The position numbers and the translations under genes are program-made. A DNA stretch of 64,000 bases from Megaustenia siamemsis (lineage: Eukaryota; Mollusca; Gastropoda; Stylommatophora; Ariophantidae), in NCBI GenBank assembly GCA_032433765.1, contig JAVIAB010000159.1:60617043-60681042 (forward strand). The letters are read 5' to 3'. The notes under the pieces are model-generated. The model was given only the letters and a program-made list of their open reading frames with translations. It ran no database searches and was not told where the DNA came from. Positions 1 to 11,630 of this stretch are shown piece by piece (position 1 is the stretch's first letter; each line of letters begins with the position of its first letter).

Positions 1-134
1 GGGATGTGACTGTTGTTCAGTTCTATCAGAAAATGAAGTAACATTTGAGATAATAGACTTTCACTATAATTAGCAAGCTCACTCCTTTGCCATATTTTCC
101 AACTTCTAAAGTGTTTATTTTTAACGTCAACATC

Positions 135-795
135 AACATCTGAATAATAAGAAAACATAAGTAATGGTCGTATTAAAAAAAAAAAACAATCATCACCATC
201 ATGCAGCATAAACATAACAAGGACACATCTAAAACAAGTGCACCGCGTCAAATATGTGGGCGCAATAATAACACCAGATGGAAGATGCACCAGAGAAATA
301 AAAAGCAGAATAGCTCAGGCCAAAATACCATTTTTAAAAATGAAGCAAGGAGAAAGAGAGTTCATCGGTGCTATGTAGAAACATTCTGACCTATGGAAGC
401 GAATCATGGACAGTAGACCAATAAATGAAAAGACGATTAAAGGTCGCAGAGATGGAATTTCTCAGAAGAGTGTTAAAAGTTCCCTGGACAGCTAAAAAGA
501 CCAATGCAGAAATTATCAAAGAGGACAACACAAAAAGGGAACTCCTAAAAAATCTGAAAGAAGCAATCAACATTTTTCGGGCACATCATGAGAAGAGGAA
601 ACTCGGAATACTTGGCTACAACTAACAATATAAAAGAAAAGAGAGATTGCCGAGGACAAAGAGAGAAAATGCTGGATAGCTTGGTGTCATGGCGTGGAAA
701 ACAGTCAACAACAGAACTGATACGATGAACTGTAGATAGAACATTGTGAAAGGACATGATCGCCTACGCCAACTGGTATGGCACATAATAATGAT
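135..795 (+). mobile_element. LINE family A, 3' fragment
   Basis: Decayed 3' part of a family A non-LTR retrotransposon. In broken frames it reads the post-RT region: remnants of KYLG-type sequence, then MKRRLKVAEMEFLRRVLKV, PWTAKKTN and a C-terminal basic segment. It ends at the sequence GGTATGGCACAT followed by AT-rich trimers near 795. The same order is seen in the longer copies at 2512-4258 and 53303-54030. Several frameshifts and stops rule out function. The 5' end is lost near 135, where the match to the NSKKTEVMVISKK region of the longer copy begins. The 134 bases before it show nothing recognisable. Confidence 0.85.
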
Positions 796-1494
796 GAAGT
801 TGATGCCTAATACCTACACAGTTGACCGTGACCTTGAATGTAATTTCTGTGAAAAAATCACCGAAGATGTTCATACAGTTATCATATCAATATGTTCTCT
901 CGATTCAGTGCCCGTATCAACTGTTAATTCATCAGACATACTTCGAGAGAAGCTATAAGCCTGTGTATAATTTTATTGATAACATAGTGCCAACGTTAAA
1001 CAAAACTGATATACCTGCGCGACCCTCGTTTGAACAGGTGTAGTTGACAGCTGCCTCAAAACCTTGGAGAGCAATATAATTTCCACATTTAGGCCTGTGA
1101 GCTGCCACACATTTTCGAAAATCGACTGCCTCCCTTTTTAAGAAACAAAAAAAAAAAACAAGCAAAAGTTGTCCATCAGAAGCGACAAGGAAATGGTTTG
1201 ATTGATTCATAAAATTAAATCATCATCACGTGGCATGACTGCAAGGCCATATTGTTATGTCTCTCATTACTCTCATTAGTTTCCTTCAATTTCTTTTCTC
1301 CACTGACTTTGTTCCATCCAATTTGACATGCTCCTCTTTATCCTCAAGTTGCCCGATTCCTTTTTACGTGTCGCTTGTTTCCCATGTTTGCTTTACTTTT
1401 ACTTTTACTGAAGAAAATCTTTGGATATTTTTTCTAAAAGTCTTTAGTATCAAAACGATTCTACTGTAAAACCCACTTATAGCAGTCTCTAAGT
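796..1494. other. No gene recognised
   Basis: About 700 bases of unique-looking AT-rich sequence. Short open frames exist on both strands, but none matches a family I know. A CATCATCACGTGGCATG stretch near 1222 resembles the reversed 3' end of a LINE (a trimer tail after a GGCATG-type terminus), but the neighbouring sequence is too decayed to confirm this. Confidence 0.4.
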
Positions 1495-1816
1495 ATATTG
1501 AAGAGTTCTTAAATGTTATGTAGTGCCAGTATTAGCATATGACTGTGAAGCATGGACAATAGGACAACAGACAAGAAAATAACTGGAGTCTGTAGAAATG
1601 TGGTTTTACAGAAGAATGTTGAGGATACCATGGACAGCCGAGTAATGAAAACGTTCTGAAAGAGGTCAAGGTAAAAAGACAGCTAATTTCCAATATTAGG
1701 GAGAGACAATCATCAGTTTTTGGCCATGTAATGAGAAGAGAACAGCTGGAATATATTGTAACAAGTGGGAAAATTGAGGGAAGAAGAGATAGAGGGAAGC
1801 ATTGTTGATGATGATG
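1495..1816 (+). mobile_element. LINE family A relative, 3' fragment
   Basis: The broken reading frame shows AYDCEAWT, ESVEMWFYRRMLR and IPWTAE, then a region equivalent to RRxxLEYIVTSGKIEGRRDRG. This order is characteristic of the C-terminus of family A-like LINEs. The sequence is a closer match to the minus-strand copy at 13756-14330 than to the main family A copies, so it is a separate subfamily. It ends in a GATGATGATGAAG tail that runs directly into the 23-bp minisatellite. Confidence 0.8.
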
Positions 1817-1967
1817 AAGCATCTTGTATAGTAGTCTCTAAGTATCTTGTATAGTTTTCCCTACGTATCTTGTATAGTAGTCTTTAAGCATCTTGTATAG
1901 TAGTCTTTAAGCATCTTGTATAGTAGTCTCTAAGTATCTTGATAAGTCGTTTCTAGGTAAGTATCTT
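1817..1967. repeat. 23-bp minisatellite, leftmost block
   Basis: Six to seven imperfect copies of the unit TCTCTAAGTATCTTGTATAG plus TAG (23 bp). The same unit fills most of 4259-11310. It begins immediately after a LINE trimer tail and grades at its right end into the (TATAG)n tract. Confidence 0.95.
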
Positions 1968-2512
1968 GTATAGTATAGTGTAGCATAGTATAGTATAATG
2001 TAGTATAGTATAGTATAGTATAGTATAGTATAGTATAGTATAGTATAGTATAGTATAGTATAGTATAGTATAGTATAGTATAGTATAGTATAGTATAGTA
2101 TAGTATAGTATAGTATAGTATAGTATAGTATAGTATAGTATAGTATAGTATAGTATAGTATAGTATAGTATAGTATAGTATAGTATAGTATAGTATAGTA
2201 TAGTATAGTATAGTATAGTTTAGTATAGTATAATATAGTATAGTATAGTATAGTATAGTATAGTATAGTATAGTATAGTATAGTATAGTATAGTATAGTA
2301 TAGTATAGTATAGTATAGTATAGTATAGTATAGTATAGTATAGTATAGTATAGTATAGTATAGTATAGTATAGTATAGCATAGTATAGTATAGTATAGTA
2401 TAGTATAGTATAGTATAGTATAGTATAGTATAGTATAGTATAGTATAGTATAGTATAGTATAGTATAGTATAGTATAGTATAGTATAGTATAGTATAGTG
2501 TAGTATAGTATA
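1968..2512. repeat. (TATAG)n pentanucleotide microsatellite
   Basis: About 545 bp of TATAG/TAGTA pentamers, roughly 109 copies, with only a handful of substitutions clustered at both ends and near 2220 and 2379. Long open frames here simply reflect a 15-base period free of stops and are not genes. The pentamer equals the GTATAGTA portion of the adjoining 23-bp unit, so it probably expanded from it. Confidence 0.98.
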
Positions 2513-4258
2513 TAAAACAGAAATGTGAAGAAATGGAAAAACAACAAAATAAAGACTCACAATTTATGGACAATCAGTTAAATGAATTAACAGGAAGAAA
2601 AGAAGTCAAAGTTTCAGGATGTGTGAAATCAAAGGATGGAAATATAATAATGGGACAGGAGAAGACAACGGAAAGATGGACAGAATATATCAGTCAACTC
2701 TATGATGAGGAAAGACCAGAATTAAACAATTCAAATGACGACACAGGACCACCAATAATGCAGAGTGAAGTGGAGAACGCAATTCAACACATTAAAAGAT
2801 GCAAAGCTCCAGGCCCTGACAATATAACAATCGAAGAGATAAATTCATTAGGAGAGCTGGGAGTACAAGTCATAACAAAATTACTGATTAACATATATAA
2901 CACTGGACACATACCCGAAGATCTACTAAAATCTATCTTTGTAGCCATACCGAAGAAGTCAGGGGCCACTGATTGTGAAGACCATGGCACTATTAGTGTC
3001 ATGAGTCATATGACTAAAATATTACTAAGAATAATCATGAGACGTGTAAGGAACAAAATAAAACCAGAAATAAGTGAGGAACAATGTGGATTTGTGGAAG
3101 GAAAGGGCACCAATAATGCAATACACATGTTCAGAACATTGCTAGAAAGATCTATAGAGATAAAGAAAGATCTATATATGTGCTTTATAGACTACACGAA
3201 AGCATTTGACAAAGTAAAGCATGCGGAAATAATCAATATGCTAGAGAAATTAAACATTGATGGCAAGGTTCTGAGAATCATAAAAAAACATGTACTGGCA
3301 ACAAACAGCAGCTATACGAATTAATAACCAAACAGGAAAATTTCAATATATAAAGCAAGGAGTCAGACAAGGCTGTGTTCTGTCGCCGGATTTGTTTTCA
3401 CTTTACAGCGAATATATTATAAGATCAATAGTAGACAAAAAAGGAATTGAAGTCAGCGGTCACAACATAAATAATTTGCGATATGCGGATGACACAGTCT
3501 TAATAGCAGAGACAGAGAATGAACTACAAGAAATGATAGACATAATAGTAGAAGAAAGCAACAAGAAAGGTCTCAGTCTGAATAGTAAGAAAACAGAAGT
3601 AATGGTTATATCGAAGAAATAATCACCACCATCATGCAGCATAAAATTAAACGAGACAAATCTGAAACAAGTGCAACGTTTCAAATACTTGGGCACAATA
3701 ATAACATCAGATGGGAGATGCACCACAGAAATAAAAAGCAGAATAGCTCAGGCCAAAATAGCTTTTCAGAAAATGAAAAATATCTTATGCAACAAATCTA
3801 TGTCAATAAAAATTAGAAAGAGAGTTCATCGGTGATATATAGAACCAATTCTGACCTATGGAAGCGAATCATGGACAGTAGACAAACAAATGAAAAGACG
3901 ATTAGAGGGCACAGAAATGGGATTTCTCAGAAGAATGTTGAAAGTTCCCTGGACAGCTAAAAGGACCAATGAGGAAGTTCTCAAAGAGGCCAACACAAAA
4001 AGGGAGCTCTTAAAAACATCAGAAAGGAGCAATCAACATTTTTCGGGCACATCATGAGAAGAGGAAAGTTGGAATACTTGGTTACAACTGGCCAAATAAA
4101 AAGAAATAGAGATCGCGGGCGACAAAGAGAGAAAATACTGGATAGCTTGGTGTCATCGCAGGGAAAACATTCAACAACAGAACTGACACGATGCACTGTA
4201 GATAGAAGGTTGTGGAGGGACATGATCACCTGCGCCAACCGGTATGGCACATGATGAT
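2512..4258 (+). mobile_element. LINE family A, longest copy (5'-truncated)
   Basis: A 1.75-kb copy of a non-LTR retrotransposon lacking its endonuclease. It starts just before the reverse transcriptase domain, directly against the (TATAG)n tract, and ends at GGCACATGATGATGAT, where the 23-bp minisatellite resumes. Very short 3' ends made of trimers are known for RTE-clade LINEs, so RTE or a relative is the likely clade. This assignment is an inference. Confidence 0.9.
2533..4253 (+). pseudogene. Reverse transcriptase of LINE family A, broken
   Basis: The first frame, 2533-3324, carries the RT fingers and palm: KAPGPDNITIEE, VAIPKKSG, EEQCGFVEGKGT and the block-A aspartate in CFIDYTKAFDKV. 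A frameshift near 3295 moves the frame to 3290-3622, which carries RQGCVLSPDLFSLY (block B) and the catalytic YADDTVLIAE (block C). A TAA at 3620-3622 sits where another copy (53385-53395) has CAA, so it is a point nonsense mutation. The same frame then continues through KYLGTIITSDGRC and PWTAKRTNEE. A further stop lies near 3830 and another frameshift near 4015. The product would copy element RNA into DNA at a nicked target. This copy cannot. Confidence 0.9.
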
Positions 4259-4511
4259 GATCTTTTATAGTAGTCTCTAACAATCTTGTATAGTCGTCTC
4301 TAAGTATCTTGTGTAGTAGTCTCTAAGCATCTTGTGTAGTAGTCTCTAACAATCTTGTATAGTAGTCTCTAACAATCTTGTGTAGTAGTCTCTAACAATC
4401 TTGTATAGTAGTCTCTAAGCATCTTGTGTAGTAGTCTCTAAGTATCTTGTGTAGTAGTCTCTAAGTATCTTGTGTAGTAGTCTATAAGTATCTTGTATAG
4501 TCGTCTCTAAG
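4259..4511. repeat. 23-bp minisatellite, block 2
   Basis: Tandem copies of TAGTAGTCTCTAA(C/G)(A/T)ATCTTGT, alternating AACAATCTTG and AAGTATCTTG variants. It starts flush with the trimer tail of the preceding LINE and ends at the 14-bp target duplication of a SINE. Confidence 0.95.
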
Positions 4512-4525
4512 TATATTTTATAGTA
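4512..4525. repeat. Left target-site duplication of the SINE
   Basis: TATATTTTATAGTA, identical to 4891-4904. It derives from the minisatellite unit and dates the SINE insertion after the array formed. Confidence 0.9.
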
Positions 4526-4890
4526 AAGTAAGTAAAGTACCCCCCGTCACGCCAAGTGGCGTATAGGGAAATATGGTGTTAGTGACCCTATATTTTACAG
4601 ACCTTCAGCACATGATTTTTGGGGTAATGTGGTCGGTATTACGCCCGTGCTGCTTTTACTTTCCCAGAAAAAATCCGGTACCCATTTAAGGCTGGGTGAA
4701 CCCGGAGCCGTCGGTTGGGATCGAACCCTACCCCTTGTCCGTAGTAGTCCAGTTCACTAACCACTGAGCTATCGCGGCTCCTACTAATTTTTAGGGAATT
4801 AGTAAAACCCAGGTGTCCTCGCCAGGATTACGAACCCCGGCTGTTGCCGTGGTAAGCCAACCGCCTATCGATTGCGCTAACCGGACACCC
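4526..4890 (-). mobile_element. Two-headed tRNA-derived SINE
   Basis: Read on the minus strand, the element starts with a tRNA-like head at 4890-4812. Its ends pair (GGTGTCC with GGACACC), it has a box A-like GGTTAGCGCAATCGATAGG, and a box B-like GGTTCGTAATCC. A short linker containing the palindrome-like TACTAATT...AATTAGTA leads to a second tRNA-like head at 4782 downward: GAGCCGCGATAGCTCAGTGG (box A) and GGTTCGATCCC (box B). A body containing GGGTTCACCCAGCCTTAAAT follows, then a tail GTACTTTACTTACTTTA. The perfect 14-bp direct repeats flanking the whole unit (4512-4525 and 4891-4904) show it moved as one piece. Other copies here (52009, 62285) have only the second head. Confidence 0.85.
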
Positions 4891-4904
4891 TATATTTTAT
4901 AGTA
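4891..4904. repeat. Right target-site duplication of the SINE
   Basis: TATATTTTATAGTA, a perfect copy of 4512-4525. Confidence 0.9.
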
Positions 4905-5030
4905 GTCTCAAAAAAAAGTATTTTGTACAGTAGTCTCTAAGTATCTTGCATAGTAGTCCGTAAGTAAATATCTTGTTTTGTAGTCTCTAAGTAAATATCT
5001 TTTATAGTAGTCTCTAAGTAAGTATCTTGT

Positions 5031-5362
5031 TTTTTGGTTATTTGGTTATGGAAGGCCCCGGTATCACTGCAAACGAATTAAAATCCATAATTGCTCAACC
5101 GCCCGTGCCAGTGGAATCATCCGAATTACTAACTCATCTCCGAAACAAAGAAAGGTAGCTGTAGTCCCCATCATAGCAGTCTAAGCACACGCCAAAAGGC
5201 ATAAGGCGAAACAGCACAGAAAGTTAACACAGCCAACTGTTCCCTGTCATAGGATATCAGCATTCATCGTAAGCAAGTGGAATATCGGAACATGATCAAA
5301 ACGGATGAAACACACCTCTCACGGTGTGCACGGAGCACTTAACTCAGTAGCTCCTGCAACAA
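5031..5362. other. Unique insert inside the minisatellite
   Basis: About 330 bases of non-repetitive, more GC-rich sequence between 23-bp repeat blocks (4905-5030 and 5363 onward). It contains no long frame and no clear tRNA-like boxes. It could be an unrecognised short transposable element. Confidence 0.6.
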
Positions 5363-8300
5363 GTATCTTGTATAATAGTCAATAAGAATGCATATTGTAT
5401 AGTATAATCTACGTACGTATCATGTATAGTAGTCTCTAAGAAAGTATCTTTTATAGTAGTCTCTAAGAAAGTATATTTTATAGTAGAATCTAAGTAAGTA
5501 TCTTTTATAGTATTCTCTAAGAAAGTATCTTTTATAGTATTCTCTAAGAAAGTATCTTTAATAGTATTTTCTAAGAAAGTATCTTTTATAGTATTCTCTA
5601 ATAAAGTATATTTTATAGTAGTCTCTAAGAAAGTATCTTGTATTGTAGTCTCTAAGAAAGTATCTTATATAGTAGTCTCTAAGAAAGTATCTTTTATAGT
5701 AGCCTGTAAGAAAGTATATTTTATAGTATTCTCTAAGTAAGGATCTTTTATAGTATTCTCTAAAAAAGTATCTTTATTCTCAAAGAAAGTATCTTTTATA
5801 GTAGTCTGTAAGTAAGTATCTTTTATAGTAGTCTCTAAGAAAGTATCTTTTATAGTAGTCACTAAGTAAGTATCATTTATAGTAGTCATTAAGTAAGTAT
5901 CTTTTATAGTAGTCTCTAAGAAAGTATCTTTATAGTAGTCTCTAAGTAAGTATCATTTATAGTAGACTCTAAGTAAGTATCTTTTATAGTAGTCTCTAAG
6001 AAAGTATCTTTATAGTAGTCTCTAAGTAAGTATCATTTATAGTAGTCTCTAAGTAAGTATCTTTTACATTATACTCTAAGTAAGTATCTTTTATAGTAGT
6101 CTCTAAGAAAGTATCTTTTATAGTAGTCTTTAAGTAAGTATCTTTTATAGTAGACTCTAAGTAAGTATCTTTTATAGTAGTCTATAAGAAAGTATCTTTA
6201 TAGTAGTCTCTAAGTAAGTATCTTTTATAGTAGACCTTAATGAAGTATCTTTTATAGTAGTCTCTAAGAAAGTATCTTTTATAGTAGTCACTAAGTAAGT
6301 ATCTTTTATAGTAGTCTCTAAGAAAGTATCTTTATAGTAGTCTCTAAGTAAGTATCATTTATAGTAGTCTCTAAGTAAGTATCTTTTACAGTATACTCTA
6401 AGTAAGTATCTTTTATAGTAGACTCTAAGTATGTATCTTTTATAGTAGTCTCTAAGAAAGTATCTTTTATAGTAGTCTCTAAGAAAGTATCTTTTATAGT
6501 ATACTCTAAGTAAGTATCTTTTATAGTAGACTCTAAGTAAGTATCTTTTATAGTAGACTCAAAGAAAGTATCTTTTATAGTAGTCTCTAAGAAAGTATCT
6601 TTTATAGTAGTCTCTAAGTAAGTATCTTTTATAGCAGACTCTAAGTAAGTATCTTTTATAGTAGTCTCTAAGTAAGTATCTTTTATAGTAGACTCTAAAT
6701 AAGTATCTTTTATTGTAGTCTCTAAGAAATTATTTTTTATAGTAGACTCTAAGTAAGTATCTTTTATAGTAGTCTCTAAGAAAGTATCTTTTTTAGTAGT
6801 CTCTAAGAAAGTATCTTTTATAGTAGACTCACGGAAAGTATCTTTTATAGTAGACTCTAAGAAAGTATATTGTACATTAGTCTCTAAGTAAGTACCTTTT
6901 AAAGTAGTCTCAAAGAAAGTATCTTGTACAGCAGTCTCTAAGTAAGTATCTTTAATATTAGTCTCAAAAAAAGTATTTTGTATAGTTGTCTCTAAGTAAG
7001 TATCTTATACAGTATTCTCTAAGTAAGTATTTTTATTGTAGTCTCAAAGAAAGTATTTTGTATAGTTGTCTCTAAGTAAGTATCTTATACAGTATTCTCT
7101 AAGTAAGTATCTTTTATTGTAGTCTCAAGAAAGTATTTTGTATAGCAGTCTCTAAGTAAGTATCTTATACAGTATTCTCTAAGTAAGTACCTTTTATAGT
7201 AGTCTCACAGAAAGTATTTTGTATAGCAGTCTCTAAGTAAGTATCTTATACAGTATTCTCTAAGTAAGTATCTTTTATTGTAGTCTCAAGGAAAGTATTT
7301 TGTATAGCAGTCTCAAAGTAAGTATCTTATACAGTATTCTCTAAGTAAGTACCTTTTATAGTAGTCTCACGGAAAGTATCTTTTATAGTAGCCTGAAAGA
7401 AAGTATATTGTATAGTTGTCTCTAAGTAAGTATCTTGTACAGCATTCTCTAAGTAAGTACCTTTTATATTAGCCTCATGGAAAGTATCTTTTATAGTAGC
7501 CTCAAAGAAAGTATATTGTATAGTTGTCTCTAAGTAAGTATCTTATACAGTATTCTCTAAGTAAGTACCTTTTATAGTAGTCTCACAGAAAGTATTTTGT
7601 ATAGCAGTCTCAAAGTAAGTATCTTATACAGTATTCTCTAAGTAAGTACCTTTTATAGTAGTCTCAAAGAAAGTATTTTGTATAGTATTCTCTAAGTAAG
7701 TACCTTTTATTGTAGTCTCAACGAAAGTATTTTGTATAGCAGTCTCAAAGTAAGTATCTTATACAGTATTCTCTAAGTAAGTACCTTTTATAGTAGTCTC
7801 AAAGAAAGTATTTTGTATAGTATTCTCTAAGTAAGTACCTTTTATAGTAATCTCAAAGAAAGTATTTTGTATAGTAGTCTCTGTGCTTGTTGTATAGTAG
7901 TCTCTGAGTTTGTTGTATAGTAGTCTCTGAGTTTGTTGTATAGTAGTCTCTGAATTTGTTGTATAGTAGTCTCTGTGTTTGTTGTATAGTAGTCTCTGAG
8001 TTTGTTGTATAGTAGTCTCTGCGTTTGTTGTATAGTAATCTCTAAGTATCTTGTATAGTAGTCTCTAAATATCTTAAATAGTAGTCTCTAAGTATCTTGT
8101 ATAGTAGTCTCTAAATAGGTATCGCGTATAATAGTCTCTATTTAAGTATCATGTATAGTAGTCTCTAAGTATCATGTATAATAGTCTCTAAGTATCATAT
8201 ATAGTAGTCTCAAGTATCTTGTATAGTAGTCTCTAAGTATCATGTATAATATTCTCTAAGTATCTTGTATAGTAGTCTCTGAGTTTGTTGTATAGTAGTC

Positions 8301-11300
8301 TCTAAGTAGATATCGTGTAAAGTAGTCTCTAATTAAGTATCTTGTATAGTAGTCTCAAAATAGGTATCGTGTATTATAGTCTCTAAGTGAGTATCTTATA
8401 TAGTTGTCTCCAAGTATCTTGTATAATAGTCACTAAGTATCTTGTATAGTAGTCTCTAAGTATCTTGTAAAGTAGTCTCTAAGTAAGTATCTTGTATAGT
8501 AAGTATCTTGTATAGTAGTCTCTAAGTATCTTGTAAAGTAGTCTCTAAGTAAGTATCTTGTATAGTAAGTATCTTGTATAGTAGTCTCTAAGTATCTTGT
8601 AAAGTAGTCTCTAAGTAAGTATCTTGTATAGTAAGTATCTTGTATAGTAGTCTCCAAGTAGATTTCTTGTTTACTAGTCTCTAAGTATCTTGTATAGTAG
8701 TCTCTAAGTATCTTGTATAGTAGTCTCTAAGAAATTTTTTTCTATAGTAGACTCTAAGTAAGTATCTTTTATAGTAGTCTCTAAGAAAGTATCTTTTATA
8801 GTAGTCTCTAAGAAAGTATCTTTTATAGTAGACTCACGGAAAGTATCTTTTATAGTAGACTCTAAGAAAGTATATTGTACATTAGTCTCTAAGTAAGTAC
8901 CTTTTAAAGTAGCCTCAAAGAAAGTATATTGTATAGTAGTCTCAAAGTAAGTATCTTGTACAGCAGTCTCTAAGTAAGTATCTTTAATATTAGTCTCAAA
9001 AAAAGTATTTTGTATAGTATTCTCTAAGTAAGTATCTTTTATTGTAGTCTCAAAGAAAGTATTTTGTATAGTTGTCTCTAAGTAAGTATCTTGTACAGTA
9101 TTCTCTAAGTAAGCACCTTTTATAGTAGGCTCATAGAAAGTATTTTATATAGTATTCTCTAAGTAAGTATCTTTTATTGTAGTCTCAAAGAAAGTATTTT
9201 GTATAGTTGTCTCTAAGTAAGTATCTTATACAGTATTCTCTAAGTAAGTACCTTTTATAGTAGTCTCACAGAAAGTATTTTGTATAGCAGTCTCAAAGTA
9301 AGTATCTTATACAGTATTCTCTAAGTAAGTACCTTTTATAGTAGTCTCACGGAAAGTATCTTTTATAGTAGCCTGAAAGAAAGTATATTGTATAGTTGTC
9401 TCTAAGTAAGTATCTTGTACAGCATTCTCTAAGTAAGTACCTTTTATATTAGCCTCATGGAAAGTATCTTTTATAGTAGCCTCAAAGAAAGTATATTGTA
9501 TAGTTGTCTCTAAGTAAGTATCTTATACAGTATTCTCTAAGTAAGTACCTTTTATAGTAGTCTCACAGAAAGTATTTTGTATAGCAGTCTCAAAGTAAGT
9601 ATCTTATACAGTATTCTCTAAGTAAGTACCTTTTATAGTAGTCTCAAAGAAAGTATTTTGTATAGTATTCTCTAAGTAAGTACCTTTTATTGTAGTCTCA
9701 ACGAAAGTATTTTGTATAGCAGTCTCAAAGTAAGTATCTTATACAGTATTCTCTAAGTAAGTACCTTTTATAGTAGTCTGAAAGAAAGTATTTTGTATAG
9801 TAGTCTCTGTGTTTGTTGTATAGTAGTCTCTGAGTTTGTTGTATAGTAGTCTCTGAGTTTGTTGTATAGTAGTCTCTGAATTTGTTGTATAGTAGTCTCT
9901 GTGTTTGTTGTATAGTAGTCTCTGAGTTTGTTGTATAGTAGTCTCTGCGTTTGTTGTATAGTAATCTCTAAGTATCTTGTATAGTAGTCTCTAAATATCT
10001 TAAATAGTAGTCTCTAAGTATCTTGTATAGTAGTCTCTAAATAGGTATCGCGTATAATAGTCTCTATTTAAGTATCATGTATAGTAGTCTCTAAGTATCA
10101 TGTATAATAGTCTCTAAGTATCATATATAGTAGTCTCAAGTATCTTGTATAGTAGTCTCTAAGTATCATGTATAATATTCTCTAAGTATCTTGTATAGTA
10201 GTCTCTGAGTTTGTTGTATAGTAGTCTCTAAGTAGATATCGTGTAAAGTAGTCTCTAATTAAGTATCTTGTATAGTAGTCTCAAAATAGGTATCGTGTAT
10301 TATAGTCTCTAAGTAAGTATCTTATATAGTTGTCTCCAAGTATCTTGTATAATAGTCACTAAGTATCTTGTATAGTAGTCTCTAAGTATCTTGTAAAGTA
10401 GTCTCTAAGTAAGTATCTTGTATAGTAAGTATCTTGTATAGTAGTCTCCAAGTAGATTTCTTGTTTACTAGTCTCTAAGTATCTTGTATAGTAGTCTCTA
10501 AGTATCTTGTATAGTAGTCTCTAAGTATCTAGTATAGTAGAATCTAAGTAAGTATCGTGTATAGTAGTCTCTAATTAGATATCGTGTATAGTAGTTTCTA
10601 AGTAATTATCTTGTATAGTAGTCTCTAAGAAAGTATCTTGTATAGTAGTCTCTAAGAAAGTATCTTGTATAGTAGTCTCTAAGTATCTTGTATAGTAGTC
10701 TCTAAGTATCTTGTATAGTAGTCTCCAGGTAGATGTCGTGTTTACTAGTCTCTAAGTATCTTGTATAGTTGTCTCTGAGTATCTTGTATAGTAGTCTCCA
10801 AGTATCTTGTATAATATTCTCTAAGTATCTTGTATAGTAGTCTCTAAGTATCTTGTATAGTAGTCTCTAAGTATCTTGTATAGTAGTCTCTAAGTATCTT
10901 GTATAGTAGTCTCTAAGTATCTTGTATAGTAGTCTCTAAGTATCTTGTATAGTAGTCTCTAAGTATCTTGTATAGTAGTCTCTAAGTATCTTGTATAGTA
11001 GTCTCTAAGTATCTTGTATAGTAGTCTCTAAGTATCTTGTATAGTAGTCTCTAAGTATCTTGTATAATAGTCTCAAGTATCTTGTATAGTAGTCTCTAAG
11101 TATCTTGTATAGTAGTATCTAAGTATCTTGTATAATAGTCTCAAGTATCTTGTATATTCGGCTCTAAGTAACTTGTATATTCGCATCTTTGGTATTTGTA
11201 GGCTAGTCGTCTGTAAGTAAATATCTAGTATATTAGTCTATAAATATCCTGTACAGTAGTCTCTGATTATCTTGTATAGTAGTCTCTAAGTATATTGTAT

Positions 11301-11310
11301 AGGAGTATCT
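5363..11310. repeat. 23/27-bp minisatellite, main block
   Basis: About 6 kb of tandem units of two related lengths. The 27-bp form is TCTCTAAGAAAGTATCTTTT plus ATAGTAG and dominates 5400-7870 and 8730-9800. The 23-bp form TCTCTAAGTATCTTGTATAG plus TAG dominates the right end, where 10800-11060 is nearly homogeneous. A GTTTGTTG variant occurs at 7880-8040 and 9800-9965. A roughly 2-kb segment (about 6715-8710) is repeated at about 8727-10510. No gene is contained. Confidence 0.97.
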
Positions 11311-11630
11311 TGTTTGTGTTATCTTCTTGTCCATGATTTGTGTCCTTAAGTTAGACTTGTCTCAATAAAATTATATGAAACATTTATTTTCCTTACTGCC
11401 AATAACAAGGACTGCAATATTATGTCGCCTGTATGGCTACAGTGACCAGCACTGTAAGGGGAGAATATAACAGAATCGATGGCACCCACCACGTGTTTTC
11501 TAAGAGGCGACTCAGGAGATTAGGAATATTTTTCTCGCGCACTCCAGTAGCTCGTGCATTGAGTGACCTTGATGACAAATTTACCAAAGCAAATTTAGAA
11601 ACACTTTAACAAATGGTAGATAGAATACGG
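11311..11630. other. No gene recognised between two minisatellites
   Basis: Unique sequence with an AATAAAATTATATG stretch near 11366 and a moderately GC-rich segment at 11420-11530. No frame has family features that I recognise. Confidence 0.4.

Noticed and set aside
1907..2573. Long YTILYY repeat frames on the minus strand
   Set aside because: They are a direct translation of the (TATAG)n microsatellite.
4812..4889. Functional tRNA gene
   Set aside because: The acceptor ends pair and box-like elements are present, but the T-arm reads GGTTCGTAATCC with an extra base, and it is joined to a SINE body inside one target duplication.
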